A stretch of 64,000 nucleotides of DNA, taken from Thunnus maccoyii (Eukaryota > Chordata > Actinopteri > Scombriformes > Scombridae). Below the pieces are notes generated by a model. The model ran no database searches and had not been told where the DNA came from. It saw nothing but the letters and a program-made list of their open reading frames with translations. Positions 12,425-24,530 of this stretch are shown piece after piece. The translations under genes were made by a program, and so were the position numbers. The stretch is from NCBI RefSeq assembly GCF_910596095.1, contig NC_056554.1, forward strand, positions 5,890,001 through 5,954,000, given 5' to 3'. Position 1 is the stretch's first letter; the number at the start of each line of letters is the position of its first letter.

Positions 12425-12625
12425 TGATGGGTTTCGCAATGTTCTCTCAAAAACACAAACCAAAAAATGTCAACCTCATGGTGGCAGTAGAGGAAGAGTC
12501 AGGGGATCACCAAAGTCAGTGGGCTTCATCTTCTGGGGACCATGAATGTTTGTGCGACATTTCATGGCCATCCAAAGACCATGTGGTGGACCAACTGAGC
12601 CAACGTTGCCATCCTTAGAGCCAAA
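12425..12625 (-). repeat. Fragment of a common fish interspersed repeat
   Basis: Contains, in antisense, the phrases of a widespread percomorph repeat of uncertain class (GTCAACCTCATGGTGGC, CAGGGGATCACCAAAGT, GGGGACCATGAATGTTTGT). A related, better-preserved copy lies at 52.4-53.4 kb. No coding content. Confidence 0.5.
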
Positions 12626-15600
12626 CTACTAGCGTGATTAAAAACATAACTATACTCTTAATGACTCAAATGAGTTCTGTTGTGGAAAGTAGACAGCTAA
12701 CTTTTATTATGCTAGTAACACAACTGTCTGAGATAGCTGGTTTTACTGCTTGTAACAAGAGATAAAGTGGACAATTTTATGTTTTATCATGCCTACTATA
12801 AATCACATACAATGTTTTCTAATCATTTTCTAAAACATACCATAGTGCTTTAGACTGACAAATGTGTTTTTGCTGCCCATACATCTGCTGGTTTTCAACC
12901 AGTTCTTCATGAACTAACTTCATTAGTTCATGAAGCTTGGATCTATTTTTGTCAGAATTACATCATTTTGGCATGGTAATTCAATTGGAAGTAAGATTTG
13001 TTTTCAAAATGATGCCCAGGTATAGTGGTGCATTCAAGTGCAGGCTTTGGAAAGAGGGTGGTAGTAATTTAAAATAGCACATGACCTGAAACATACAAAA
13101 ATCCAGGTACTGTCCTCTAAACATTAGCTGCTACAGAGGGCTGAATGCTGTGTAATGGACTCAGGGTACTTGACTGTAACACGTGGTTAAAAGAACTCAC
13201 TGCTCATATACACTTGTGTGTCTGTACTGCACAATTGTGTAGGAGCATGTGTTTCTGTTGGAGTGAGAAAGAAATGGTCTGGTTGTTATCAGATATCTGC
13301 ATCTGTTCTCACGCTTTAAGTACAATTTAGTATTTTTTATTCCCTCAGCCTCACCCTGAAAGATGTAACAGCACTGTCAACTCATGCAGAAGACCTTTGC
13401 CTAGCAGAAGCAGGCTGCTGTGTGTGACTCAAACATGTCTTTTGATCTTTGTGGTCTGTACATACATGCTTTAACAAAGCTGTGGTGAAAGAAGAAGGCT
13501 GTTTACTCAGTAGAGATGAGCCATTACTGACTGACACTCTTCTCACTTGAACCCATACTTCCTGAGAAGTGACAGTAGGACGGCCTAATCTTGAGTGTTT
13601 CTCAGATGAGTCAAAGCTAAACTGAAACAACAAACCATACACCCAACAATGAAGAAATTAAATGGTGCTTTAAAGAAAAGCAAAAAAGGTAGAGATGGAT
13701 CACTGAGAGTAAATATTAACTGCGGTTTCAGTGTGTTAAGCATGTAGCTGTTTGCCAAGCACAACTCTGCACTGTGTTATGTCTTCAATGTTATTTCAAG
13801 GTCATTTGGAGCTAAGTGCTCACTACTGACATGTTTGTGCTGCACCTCTGAAAAAAGGGTGTTTGGAGGACTCTTTTACTTTAGTTTGGTACTTTGCTTT
13901 TTTATTTTGGTTCACATTAAGTTTGACTTTCTTCGGTTGATGCTCTTATTATTAGTCAGCTCAGCTTTCATTATACAACCAGCTCCTCCTTTCTTTATTC
14001 AAAACAAATACCTTTGACCTGCAGAGTCTCCTTCCTCCACAGGGCCACACAGAGTTGCTGCATGCATGGTTGCAACCTTGACAAGTGTAGATGATGTTAA
14101 AGCTATGGTATCATCTGGAGCTGATTTTGTGAAATGACTTAGGAGGCAGCTCATGTAATTAATGTGTATCCTTGAAGTCTAATAAATATGTCAAATGCAT
14201 TTCATTCCACATCAAAAATTTGAAAGCCAATTTTTTAAATATTTTGAATGCATGCATTGTTTACATGTTTGCGTGCCAACACTCTTCTTATTCCTTGCCT
14301 TTGTTGGCACATACATTTCTAGACGTGTTATTGCTGCCAACTGATGATCAGTGGATTAGTGTGAAACTGACAGCAGGATGTGAGTTGCACCACTCTCATG
14401 GGTACATGTACGTCCTTGTGTGGAGGCACAATACAAATTAAACAAGGACCAACTGCTAAAAACTTTAGAACAAAACACTATCACATAACATTTTTTTGTG
14501 TGTGGTTTGTGTGTTTTCTACAGTATGCTTGAACATTCCACATCCAAACCACAACTGAAGACTCTTTATCACAGAAGTATATGCTATTATATACAATATT
14601 GATAGAAGCTATTTTGAGGTGGAGTCTTTTATCCATAAATATTTTTAAAAAGCCACTCCCTATTGAAGTCCTACGACTTCATCAAACGTTATTTGAATTT
14701 TAAATTGGCCACCAAACCATAAACATTTTTTTTCTGGTAACTTTTGGAAACCACTTGCATATTTTGGGAAATAACATTTGAGATTTTATGCTGTTTACAA
14801 GACTTTATAACAGGAGTCAGTGGAGGCAGAGAAACCTTGCTGCCGTTGTGGTTTTCTACACCAGAAATGATCTTTTACATCTAATCTCACTATTTTTACG
14901 CTACAGTCACAAATTACATTACACAGTACTTTGATAATGGCCTTGTGTGGATAAGATGGGTCACATTTTCTTCATTTGTTTTCTGTAGTCAAGTTGTTTC
15001 TCATAACTGTTGAAAATACGTCAGAAACTGTTAGCTGGCTACCAGAGCACCAGCTTGGTCAGCCCATGTTTCTTGTGGCAATATTGGATTTTTTTCCCAC
15101 TGCACTGTTGGCATTAAGAAGTGAATTCAGGTCAGTTAGAGGCAAATATACTTCCTTTGTACTTCTGCACTATAAAACATTAAGATCAAATACCTTTTTT
15201 GTGGCTTGTGTTGCAATCAGAAGCATTTTGCTATTTGCATGCTGCAAATGACACTAAGTTAGAAAGTTTGCATTATTATTCTTTAATATGTTTCTCTTAA
15301 CATTTATAAAGATATATATTTCAAAAACAGGAACAAAAGCCATGTGGTTACAGAGTAGAGAGAAAGCAAAGACAGGCCTCCAGTGACCTTGTCACAGAGC
15401 TCCTCCTCCTCCTTACTTTATAACTGGTGTGACAGCTTCAAGTCAGCAGTGTGACTAATGTGGATGGATTGTTATCATTGCTGTTTTGTTTAGATGAAGT
15501 TAAAAGTGTGACTTTGTATATTGGTTTTTAACCCAACAGACATTAAAGTGTAAAAATATACATCAGAATCAGCAGTGAAAGAACAGAGGCGATGTAGTGA

Positions 15601-16890
15601 AGCGACTGGAAACAAACAAACAAGAAACAGCATCACAAATGAAACCACATAGACATCCTGTTAGGAGGGGGGGCAGGGGGAGAGAAGGGGGCGAGAAAAC
15701 CGCTTAAGTAGAACAGTGTGAGAGCTTGACCAGAGCGGGAATTCAGAAGCGAGACTTTTTTTTCTTTTTCTCATTAGTCATTCGGCTGTTACCGCTTGAA
15801 AACAGCTCACTGACTTGATGAGTTTGAGAGGAAGAGAGAAACAGCAAACCTTTAAGTTTGAACAAAACATCCACCAAACCATACAAATATGTGATCATAA
15901 GTTTTTATCGTCTGAGTATGGCACCACTTTTTATTTCTAAGCATCAAAAAAGTGATCAAATCAAAACAGTGATCTAATTTTTATGAAGTTAAAGAAAGTT
16001 TTGACATATCCATCTGTATCAATCTATTTGCTGCATCCACGGCACCGGAGCATTCTGAACGAAGGGTAAAAGCAAGCTTTTTATGACAGGCGACCACAAC
16101 TAAACCTCCAGACACATCCCCCCGTGAGCGGATGGCTACAGCATGTTAAGAGCAAACAAGACATACCTTACAAGTGTCTGTCTCTGAAATGTTCAAATGC
16201 AGTTCAGCCTCTCTCTGTGGTGAATTCACTCAAAAAATAGTTTTGACGTCATGTCTTTCCAATTTTAGCTATCTGGTGGTCACAACAGTCTGTGTGTTAT
16301 GTGATCAGTTATATTTATTTTAAAAAAGCATCATGATGTAATATGAATTGACATCCTGTATACTGACATATGGAGGTGGACTGTTGCTCCCTACTGACGA
16401 AGAGCTTAACTGCACACAACTGTTGACATTGACTTCATCCACAACCAAAGATGTACAGTAGAAGGCAGCACAGTAAAGTCACACAAAACCATTGTAGCTT
16501 ATACAGTGCATTAATTGTAAATGTTCATTTTTTAGTTCTTTTTTTTTATCATCAATTGGAGGTCATCATATATCAAACATCATTGATTTCACTGAGTTAG
16601 ATGTAAAAATGTAGAAACCACTGCCACTGACATAGTGATATTTATTCTCCACTAGATCCAGAAAAAAAATCACTTTTTTAAATTCTAGTTTTGGTTGGTT
16701 TTTTTTTATTATAAGAATAAACTTTTAATGGAGCAGTAAAGCATATGTATGATTTAAGATGATCAAACACATTAAAACCACAAAAGCTGATCTCATGAAG
16801 GATATTAATAATAATTGGAATGACATGAGTCAGAGAGAGAGCAGCAGCAGTGCAGGTTTTGGAAGGTTTGGTTTGATTCAACAGCAAACA
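12626..16890. other. Gene-free stretch
   Basis: I see no exon with Ig, membrane or ITIM features and no long credible frame on either strand. There are short T- and A-rich runs and a G-rich run near 15665-15692. Nothing can be assigned. Confidence 0.5.
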
Positions 16891-17019
16891 TCAGTCCAGG
16901 TCTGACACTCTCAGTCCAGAGTAAATCATCTGCTTCTCTGTGCTCCTCTGTCTCCTGCCCTTGCGTTGCCTTTTTTTGAAGTCCAGGGCCACGTACTGCA
17001 AAGCACCAGATTCCTCATT
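16891..17019 (-). pseudogene. Orphan ITIM-bearing terminal exon of a lost receptor gene
   Basis: A splice acceptor (TTTCCAACAG) precedes a 43-codon frame ending in TGA at 16891. It reads NEESGALQYVALDFKK and continues with a basic stretch, then QMIYSGLRVSDLD. LQYVAL is a canonical ITIM and MIYSGL is a second tyrosine motif. Layout, phase and basic linker resemble the last exons of the receptors in this cluster, but the sequence belongs to neither the LHYAAL nor the LNYAAL set. No V or membrane exon lies upstream: that side is filled by an L2 fragment and a DIRS-like fossil. It may be a remnant, or the end of a gene whose other exons are far away. Confidence 0.6.
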
Positions 17020-17149
17020 CTGTTGGAAATAAGAAGACTAAATAATTATCATGGGATGCAAAACTTAAAAATTACACTGCAGTAACAGTGCAGTGCAAGA
17101 TATGAATGTGTAGACCTAAATTTTATTTAAGAAAGGTAGTGGCAAACAC

Positions 17150-17510
17150 AAAGGTTTTAAGGCCTTGAATTAATAGAACTGAGAGGTGGAGCGGACCTCA
17201 TGTTTTCTGGGAGTTTGTTCAAGATATGTGATGCAACGAAAACTGAATGCTGCTTCTCCATGTTTAGTTTAGACTTTGAGAACCTCTAAGAAAGGAAACC
17301 TGTCCCGGATGATGTGAGAGATCTGGATGGTTCATATTATAGCAGTATAGAGAAATGTATGTTGGCCCTGAACCGTTCAGTGTTTTTTAAACCAAGCCAG
17401 TGCAAAGATGTGAGAACTGGATGTGATGTGATCCACCTTCTTGGCTGTAGTGAGGACTCTAGCCACAGCATTCTGAATCAGCTGCAGCTGTCTGATCAAT
17501 TACCATTACA
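17150..17510 (-). mobile_element. L2-type LINE fragment (reverse transcriptase C-terminal part)
   Basis: On the minus strand the sequence reads like the C-terminal end of fish L2/CR1-group LINE ORF2: LIRQLQLIQNAVARVL, KVDHITSS, then a segment equivalent to the FL(R)GSQSLN and HHIS motifs. Stops interrupt it, so the copy is old. Confidence 0.6.
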
Positions 17511-17789
17511 TCATCATCTTCCAAAAGATAAAAGCAATGACAAGTTTTTTTCTAAATCTGGCTGAGACATAAGTTTTTTAATTATATATTTTTCAAAGTG
17601 ATGGAAGGTCGATTTTGTAATTGTCTTAATGTGGATATTAGAAGTCTCCATAATGTAAGCAATTAAAGGTGTGGTAGAGGAAATTTTGAAATACCCAATC
17701 ACTGTTTTGATCAAGATAGTTATTCAGTGATTTCATGGGACCATAGTCACACAGTAATATTTTTGAATAAATCTGTGTGTTGTCCACGT

Positions 17790-19470
17790 AGTTATGATAG
17801 TCTGCCCTGTACATTTAACAGTCCCCCCGGATGTGCCAGCGGAGTTCACTGCCCCCTCCCACCGCTGTTCAAGTTCATGTTCTGTGTGTGTATGTGCAGA
17901 AAATGTTGAAAATGTTTTAATAAAAACAAATTGCATTTTAGGCTGCTACATACAGAATGCAGGCTGTTCTGTTGGAACTCCGATGGTCGGCCCTACAGCT
18001 AGCTGTCCTCAGACTGCAGCAGGGAGTGGCAATGACAGCTTTGACTGTTATGCAGGCATTGGGGCTCATGGTGGCAGGCCATACAGTTGTTCCACTTAGG
18101 CTCCTGCACATGCGCCGCCTGCAATGGTGGTTCGCCAGCCTGCGCTTGGATCCCAAGAGGCACAAGCACCACTTGGTAAATTTTCCCCCATCAGTACAGG
18201 AGGACCTGCATCACTGGGGGTCTCCACAGCATCTGTTGGCAGGAACACCATTGGGTTGTGTTGTTCACACTTACATAACAGTGTTCACAGACGCATCCCT
18301 GACAGGGTGGGGGGGCACCTGGTGTGTGGCCTTCAGGGCAACTTCAGGCAGTGCTAATGGTTCTCCAACACTTCCTGACTCTGGTTCAGGGGAGACACAT
18401 GTTGTTGAGAACAGACAACTGCATCACAGTTGCCTACATCAACAGGTGGGGTGGAGTCCACTCCACAGCCCCATTGAAAATGGCGGAGAACCTGTTGATG
18501 TGGGCCTCAGAACACCTCCTGTCTCTGAGAGCCTACCACATTCTGGGTCTGGAGAACAGCGGCTGTCATCCTGATAGCCTGATAGCCAGGCTCCTGGGAG
18601 GGATAGGCTGATGGGGCTGGACTGTCTGCACAAGTTGTGCAGACTATCCAGGCAGTGAGAGCAGGATCTGCCTTTGCTTGCTACGAGGCAAAATGGTCAG
18701 GATTGCAATGCTGATGCAAGGAGAGGAGATTGGACCCCCTGAGATGTGCAGTAGGAGAAGTCCTCTCCTTTCAACAATATCTGGTGGTAAAGAGGCTGCC
18801 TCATGCCTCTGTTAAAATGTATGCAGCAGCTGTTTCCTCCTGTCATGAGGGTTTTGTCAACAGACCTGTCTTTGCCCACCCCCTCGTGAAACGTTTCTTG
18901 TAAGGGGTTAGGAGACAACGGCCAGTGATGCATGTCTCCGCCCCCCAGTTGGAACTACAAGTTGTCCTCGAGGCCCTAGTGAGTGATCCCTATGAGCCTC
19001 TGGATCACTCCTCTCTGAAGGCATTGTCATTCAAAACAGCCTTGCTGCTTGCGCTAACCTCAGCTAAGAGAGTGAGCAAGTTGGGCGCCCTGTCGGTTCA
19101 CCCCAGCTGTTTGCTGGTGACCACAGTGGTTCTACTCTCAGACCGAACTCCTCCTTTGTTCCTAAGAACATTAGGAGCTCATTTAGGTTGAGAACAATTC
19201 AGATAGAGAGAGAATGGCTGGTAAAGCCCTATCCAAGAAGTGCCTAGCTAGTTGGCTTTGTGAGTGCATCTCCAAAGCCTACAGGCAGGCAGATAAGGAC
19301 CCCCCAACTGTGGTCCGAGTGCCACGCATGGCGTGGCAGCGTCTACAGCCTTGTTGTTTGGTAAGTGTCAAGGACATATGCATGGCAGCATCCTGGAGGA
19401 GGGAGCATGCTCACAATACAAAACTTTATCCTGGCTTGTCATGAGCACTCGGTCAGGTGGTGTAATGTAG
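17790..19470 (+). mobile_element. Old DIRS-like retroelement fossil
   Basis: Plus-strand frames hold recognisable pieces of a DIRS-type element: a region near 17960-18180 ahead of RNase H, an RNase H-like part (VFTDASLTGWGG; LRTDNCITVAYINRWGG) and, near 18960-19120, traces of a tyrosine recombinase region (TSAKRVSKLGALSV). It is broken in many places and no terminal repeats were found, so it looks old compared with the Ngaro-like copy at 26-31 kb. Confidence 0.7.
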
Positions 19471-20600
19471 GCCTATAGTATGACTATTCGGCTCCACCCA
19501 AGCTGTAGTATATGAAACTTACAGACTGATGTAGGGTTGTGTGGTTTGGTCAACATTTGATGAGGTTCAGAAATAGATGTCAGTTTATTAAGAGGGTAAG
19601 GTGTGTTCACTGTTCATAACCACAATTTTACACAGGATGTAATCACTTGATAATCATCTGACTCACACCTGATTAACAGTGTGAGTAATATACATCGCAG
19701 AGTAGTGAATTGTCATTAGTCTATTGTTCCTCATCACTGTACAGCAGTTTGATACTACAAACATAAAGCTGTCATTGAAGATATTTTCCTGCCCTAAAAT
19801 TTCAAATGTTCAAACTGCAGCAAGGAACAGGTTTCATTTCTGAATGTATTGTACTTATACTTTCATAGTGTTTTTCAACTGAAATGCACAATTTTCCAGT
19901 TTCATCTGTTGAGTTCGGTCACGGTTTAACAAAGTTAACACTTGTGTGTGGTTTTGCAAGTGCTGGGCCTTTTTTTTTATCTCACATCTTTCCAGCATGG
20001 TAAAACACAAGCTGATACATGATGTGAAGTTAAATGAACCAATAAGATCTTTAAAAATATAACTTTAATAAGTTATTTTGATGAAATATTATTTCTTCAT
20101 AAAAATCAGTAGACCTTTGTTGGTTGTGGTTATAATACAGAGACCTGAGGACCAGTCTTCCTGTTTACCACCACAATGGAAAATAACAAGCAGGGCATCA
20201 ATACATGTCTATATTTGTATGCAAACACGCAGTACTTGACACCATACTGCACTCTCTCTTCCTGTCAAACAACCAACGTGACCTCAGTAACATTGAAGAA
20301 CTCCATCTAAACTCTAAACTCTAAACTTTACATTGAGATTGAAGGCAGATTAAATAAATAAAGGAAAATAAAGAATTATGTGAGAATTAAAACTCAGTGC
20401 AAAGCCTGCAAATTTGTAACAAATACATCTTTATTACAAATTGGATTTTTTTGACATGGTAATAGTTGCTTCTCCCACCTGCCAGCCGAACAAAAATACA
20501 ACAGCAGAGTGATATACTGGAACAAGTTATCGGTTAACCTCTAAACTGCAGTTCCAGGTGCTTCCTGAGTCTATCTGGTGGCAGCATAAATCACATTTGG
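19471..20600. other. Gene-free stretch with flank blocks of the single-V family
   Basis: No gene seen. Around 20140-20175 and 20240-20310 are phrases (ACCAGTCTTCCTG; CACTCTCTCTTCCTGTCAAA) that recur behind other single-V genes. Near 20420-20470 a block TCTTTATTACAAATTGG...TTGACATGGTAATAG resembles 22461 and 32700, each just downstream of a single-V tail exon, and carries a minus-strand AATAAA. It looks like the 3' untranslated end of the orphan tail at 20.6 kb. Confidence 0.5.
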
Positions 20601-20864
20601 CTACACTTCTCTCCCCGATGCAGGCCTTTGGATTCTTTTGGGCTTTGGATTGAAACTCAGTGCTGCGTAGTTCAGGTTATCAGAGCCCAGATTCTGCAAA
20701 TTAAAGTATTTACAATCACTCATCTGACAGCTGACTTTGTGAGGAAAAACTAAAAGAAATAACTGATAAATGACTTGAAGCACTTCCTACATTTTAATAC
20801 ATAAAAGAAAGTTTTCAAGTTAGATTCACCTCACTCTGTGGTGTATTTTGTTCTTCATTAGGAG
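20601..20864 (-). pseudogene. Orphan tail exons of a single-V receptor
   Basis: Two exons: 20830-20864 (35 nt, APNEEQNTPQSE) and 20601-20693 (NLGSDNLNYAALSF..., ending GREV). Both match the last two exons of gene I in length, phase and sequence, including ITIM LNYAAL. A stop codon comes where the other copies continue into a VIYAA-R end, so the final nine codons are not translated. No V or membrane exon of the same unit is visible between 20.9 and 22.6 kb, so this is a remnant, unless it is used as a distant alternative 3' end of gene G. Confidence 0.65.
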
Positions 20865-22605
20865 CTATACAAGAGAGACAACACATGTTATCAATTAATT
20901 AATGACATTTATCATATTCCAAATCATGCGTACACAACTTTAAATAGGACATGCAAAGACAACAAAGCCAAATTCACTCATTTTGATTTCTGTGTAAACG
21001 GAATAACAGAGTTGGTCACTACGTAAACTAACTTTAAACAAAATAGAGGAAAAGCTGATTGTCTCTGACAGTCTCTGGTTTCTCTACAACGTGTATTTAA
21101 CAAGCTGCCGGGACCTTTAAAAAAATGACAATGTGTGGAAACAAATTGCCGACACTGATGCTTCATTAATACGGAGGCTACATGAACAGCTGTCCAGTCG
21201 GAGCAGAGTATGTAAATTATGTGCTCAACACAACACACAACAAACTACAGATTCATAAGAGTGCAGAGACTGCCGACTACTTTGCATCCATATGTGTGTA
21301 CCTGCTGAAAAAGAAGAGTGAAAGGCAATAATATGCAAAGGCAATAATATGTCAGATATTGTCATAACGGTTTGTTCTCCGCTGCCTCCAAGTGGCCAAA
21401 AATGTGTTAATGCAGCTTTAATAAAGTTACATAATTTAGATAATCCATACACACACGTCAGTGTTGCAAAGAGATATTTGCTGTTTTCGTCCCATCTTCT
21501 TTTTGAGGATATTTGCCTTTAGCCACAGGCCCTTTTCACAGCAGACATTTGTCACTGTAGGAAAAGCACAGGTGTCTCTAATAACAATAACCATGCCTCC
21601 ACTTTATTCAGTTGTCCCAGTAAAGTCATGACAGTGTGACAGTGAGCCAGCACGCACAATAGCAGGACCCTGAAACTGAAGCACCTAAATGGAATCCAGC
21701 CATCATTCATTTTATTATTTACACCTTTTCCTGCTGCAACATGTCAAAATGTCTGAAGTGAAAAAGGTCTCTGTGTTACAAGTAAGTAACATTGTTGTTT
21801 CGCGCCTGTTGCAGCTGATATTGTGAACGTTACAGACTGGAGAATAGCACTCAGCTGAAAGCCAGTCTTCCTGTGGTTGAGACTTCACTTCAGGCTGATA
21901 GAGACAGAACCATTTGTTACCACAGTGGAAAGTGTCAGAATGGGCAGATGTGGGGCATACAGTAATGCAAACACACTCAGGGCCGAAACTGAGTAGCTAC
22001 TGTATCTTTGTATTTTTCAGTTGGATATGTAGCAACTGACTACATGCTGCCTAGCTGTGATGTGTGCAAAATCCTGTTTCTGTAATGTGAACTCAATATT
22101 TTCAAGAACATCGATTAAATGTAGAGAATAATTTTAAAGAAAGTCTGCCAGTATTCACTGCTTCCTTTGAGATTTTACTCCCACAAAGCTTTGAGTTAAC
22201 AGACCTCATGATTTTACAACCCTGTCTCCTAAAAATGACGTCAAACAAGTGATGTGTACCTCACTCATTCATCCACTGTTACAGACTTCCATATAACTCT
22301 TTCTATAAGAGAATCTGGACAGTCATATTCCTCCTTCAAACACCAATCACATTCTTCAAACAAAATATGAGAGACTTCAGATGAGAGAAAGAGATAGAGA
22401 GGAAAAAATAAAGGAGCCGATGAGAATTAAAACAGAGCACCATCAAAAATAGCATGAATATAAGCTCTTTATTGCAAAACACAGTTTTTTGACAAAGTGA
22501 TGATAACTCTTCCCATCCAACAGCTGCACTAAATCAAATAAACACATTAATATGAAAAGAAAAATCAGTTTCACTCTGAGTTGCAGTTCCAGTTGCTTCC
22601 TGAGT
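20865..22605. other. Intergenic with repeated flank blocks
   Basis: No gene seen. Blocks at 21860-21935 (CCAGTCTTCCTGTGGTTGAGACTTCA...TTTGTTACCACAG) and 22200-22340 match blocks at 25165-25240, 32410-32540, 39250-39390 and 42100-42400, the recurrent downstream flank of single-V units. A minus-strand AATAAA near 22462 is a likely poly(A) signal for the gene G tail. Confidence 0.5.
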
Positions 22606-22946
22606 CTATCTGCTGGCAGCATAAATAACCTCAGTCTCCACTTTTCTTTCTGACGCAGACCTTCTGATTCTTATTGTTGCTGAATACAAACTCAGTGCTG
22701 CATCATTGACGTCCTCAAAGTCCAGCTCTACAAATAAGAGTCAGAAATGATGATAAATCAAATAAACACACATTAACAGATTAATAGAAAAAAAAAAAAA
22801 GTTTCACTCTGAGTTGCAGTTCCAGTTGCTTCCTGAGTCTATCTGCTGGCAGCATAAATAACCTGAGTCTCCACTTCTCTCCTGCTTCTTATTGTTGCTG
22901 AATATAAACTCAGTGCTGCATCACTGAGGTCCTCAAAGTCCAGATT
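22606..22946 (-). repeat. Tandemly duplicated last exon of gene G (two copies)
   Basis: Copy 1: 22606-22727 (122 nt). Copy 2: 22839-22946 (108 nt). Both read D-A-A-L-S-L-Y-S-A-T where gene I has the ITIM N-Y-A-A-L, so the ITIM tyrosine has become aspartate; both end VIYAASR. Copy 2 starts in phase 0 like the family. Copy 1 has lost one base at its 5' end and starts in phase 1, which lets it join directly to the membrane exon of gene G (23265-23375, phase 1 end) and stay open to its stop. Confidence 0.65.
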
Positions 22947-23088
22947 CTGCAAATAAGAGTCAGAGAACTCTCATACAACATATAGGACTTCACAAACAAT
23001 GTCAGATGATGACAAATTATAAAATCAATCAATCAGAAATAATCATGAGTTAAAGTGATTCTGGGATATTTTAAGTGAGATATAAGGG

Positions 23089-24336
23089 TTATTTTTGTGG
23101 ATGCTGTTCTTCATTTATGGCTAAATGACAATAAGTTTGATCAGCTCATCAACATTAATCATTATCCAAAAACATTGTTGTTAATGCACTTTGACATAAC
23201 AATACAAGGATGTGCACAAGCAATAAAACCAAATATAAAAAGATACAGTAGCTCTAACAAATACCTGTCTGAAGCTTCTTGATTTTGACAACCGGACCAA
23301 TGACGACTATTATAAGGAAAACAGTCAGACCACCCAGGATCACACTCATCAGCTTTGTTATTCCATCAGAATCTTCTACAAGAAAAAATGAAAGATCAGA
23401 TTCTACTTTAGCTTTAGTGTTTTGGCATCCTGCTAACATTGAAACTGAATCTAGTTTCACCTTCAGTTGACTGACAGTTTGTGCAATGAAAGAAAACTTT
23501 AGGAGAATCTTACTTTTATACTTGCTGTCCACGTCATTACTGAATTCATCGTGACCTTTTACAAGAAAGATCATTAAATTAGAATCTGTACATTTTACCT
23601 CTAGTGACTTGCCTTCTAATTCAGATTTAACGGGACAGAACTGACTAATAATTAACAAAGATCTATGCACAATGACAGATTTTTAATGGGAGGCAGGAAG
23701 AATTAAAATTTTAGGTTATGCAAGGAATCTAAAATTGTAAACTGTCATCATGAGTTTCACCAAATTAAATAACAAAGATAAAATTCTCCTAATGTTATTT
23801 TGACAGTAGTCCCAAATACTTTATGACAATCTTACCTTGAACCTCTAAATATGTTGCACTGACAATAATTGGGTTTTTGCTCACATAATATCCACAAAAA
23901 TACAGTCCAGAGTCTGTTAAATCCAATTGCTTGATTTTGAGAAAAAAGGTAGAAATGTTGGATCTCATTTCAAATTTGTCATTTTGAGATCCCTCACAGA
24001 ATGAAGCAGGCTCGAGAGGCTGGAACATAGATGAGATACAGTGAGGCTTGGATCTCTTGACCACTCTGAACCAGAATATCTGAGAGGGAACACTGGAAAA
24101 GTTGGAGCACAGCAGTGTCACGTCTTCACCAGGCTGAACATCCACAGTGTAAAACTCAGAAACTGAGACAGAGATCCAGCCTGAAACAAGCACACAGCTG
24201 ATAAATCTACAGGAACCTAATCAATACTTTTATACAAATCTACTTACAGTTGACATTGCAGTTGATGTTGTTGAGTAATTTAGTGCCAGTACTCACTCAG
24301 GCTGCAGAACAATAAAGCTGTAGTTAAGTTCCTCAT
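23089..24336 (-). CDS. Single V-domain immune receptor G (189 aa in the default model)
   Basis: Exons (minus): 24297-24336, 23836-24180, 23514-23555, 23265-23375, 23089-23120; 570 nt, in frame. Signal peptide MRNLTTALLFCSL. One V-type Ig domain, residues 14-128 (VTLLCSNF, IFWFRVVKR, LDLTDSGLYFCGYY), with extra cysteines (HCISS, SFCEG) and no J-like strand, unlike NITRs. A 14-residue acidic stalk exon (GHDEFSND...) is followed by an uncharged membrane segment (MSVILGGLTVFLIIVVIG). The connecting exon homologous to AQTEGQNPQHSE of gene I here reads AINEEQHPQK then a stop, giving a short tail without ITIM. Alternative tails lie at 22606-22946. I do not recognise the family by name; it is Ig-superfamily and NITR-linked. 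Confidence 0.75.
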
Positions 24337-24456
24337 TTTGCAAATGATTGTGTCACTGCAATTGCACGTAGCAGCTCCTATTAGAGGGTTTGAAGAGGCG
24401 GATTTATATAACTTCTTTGCTACACTGATCACACAAGCACGTTTGAAAAATTGTCT

Positions 24457-24471
24457 CCCCCCCCCCCCCCT

Positions 24472-24527
<56 letters not shown>
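24457..24527. repeat. Poly-C plus (CA)n microsatellite
   Basis: A run of 14 C (24457-24470) is followed by about 27 CA units (24474-24527). It starts about 120 bp upstream of the gene G start codon, so length changes could touch its promoter. Confidence 0.95.
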
Positions 24528-24530
<3 letters not shown>

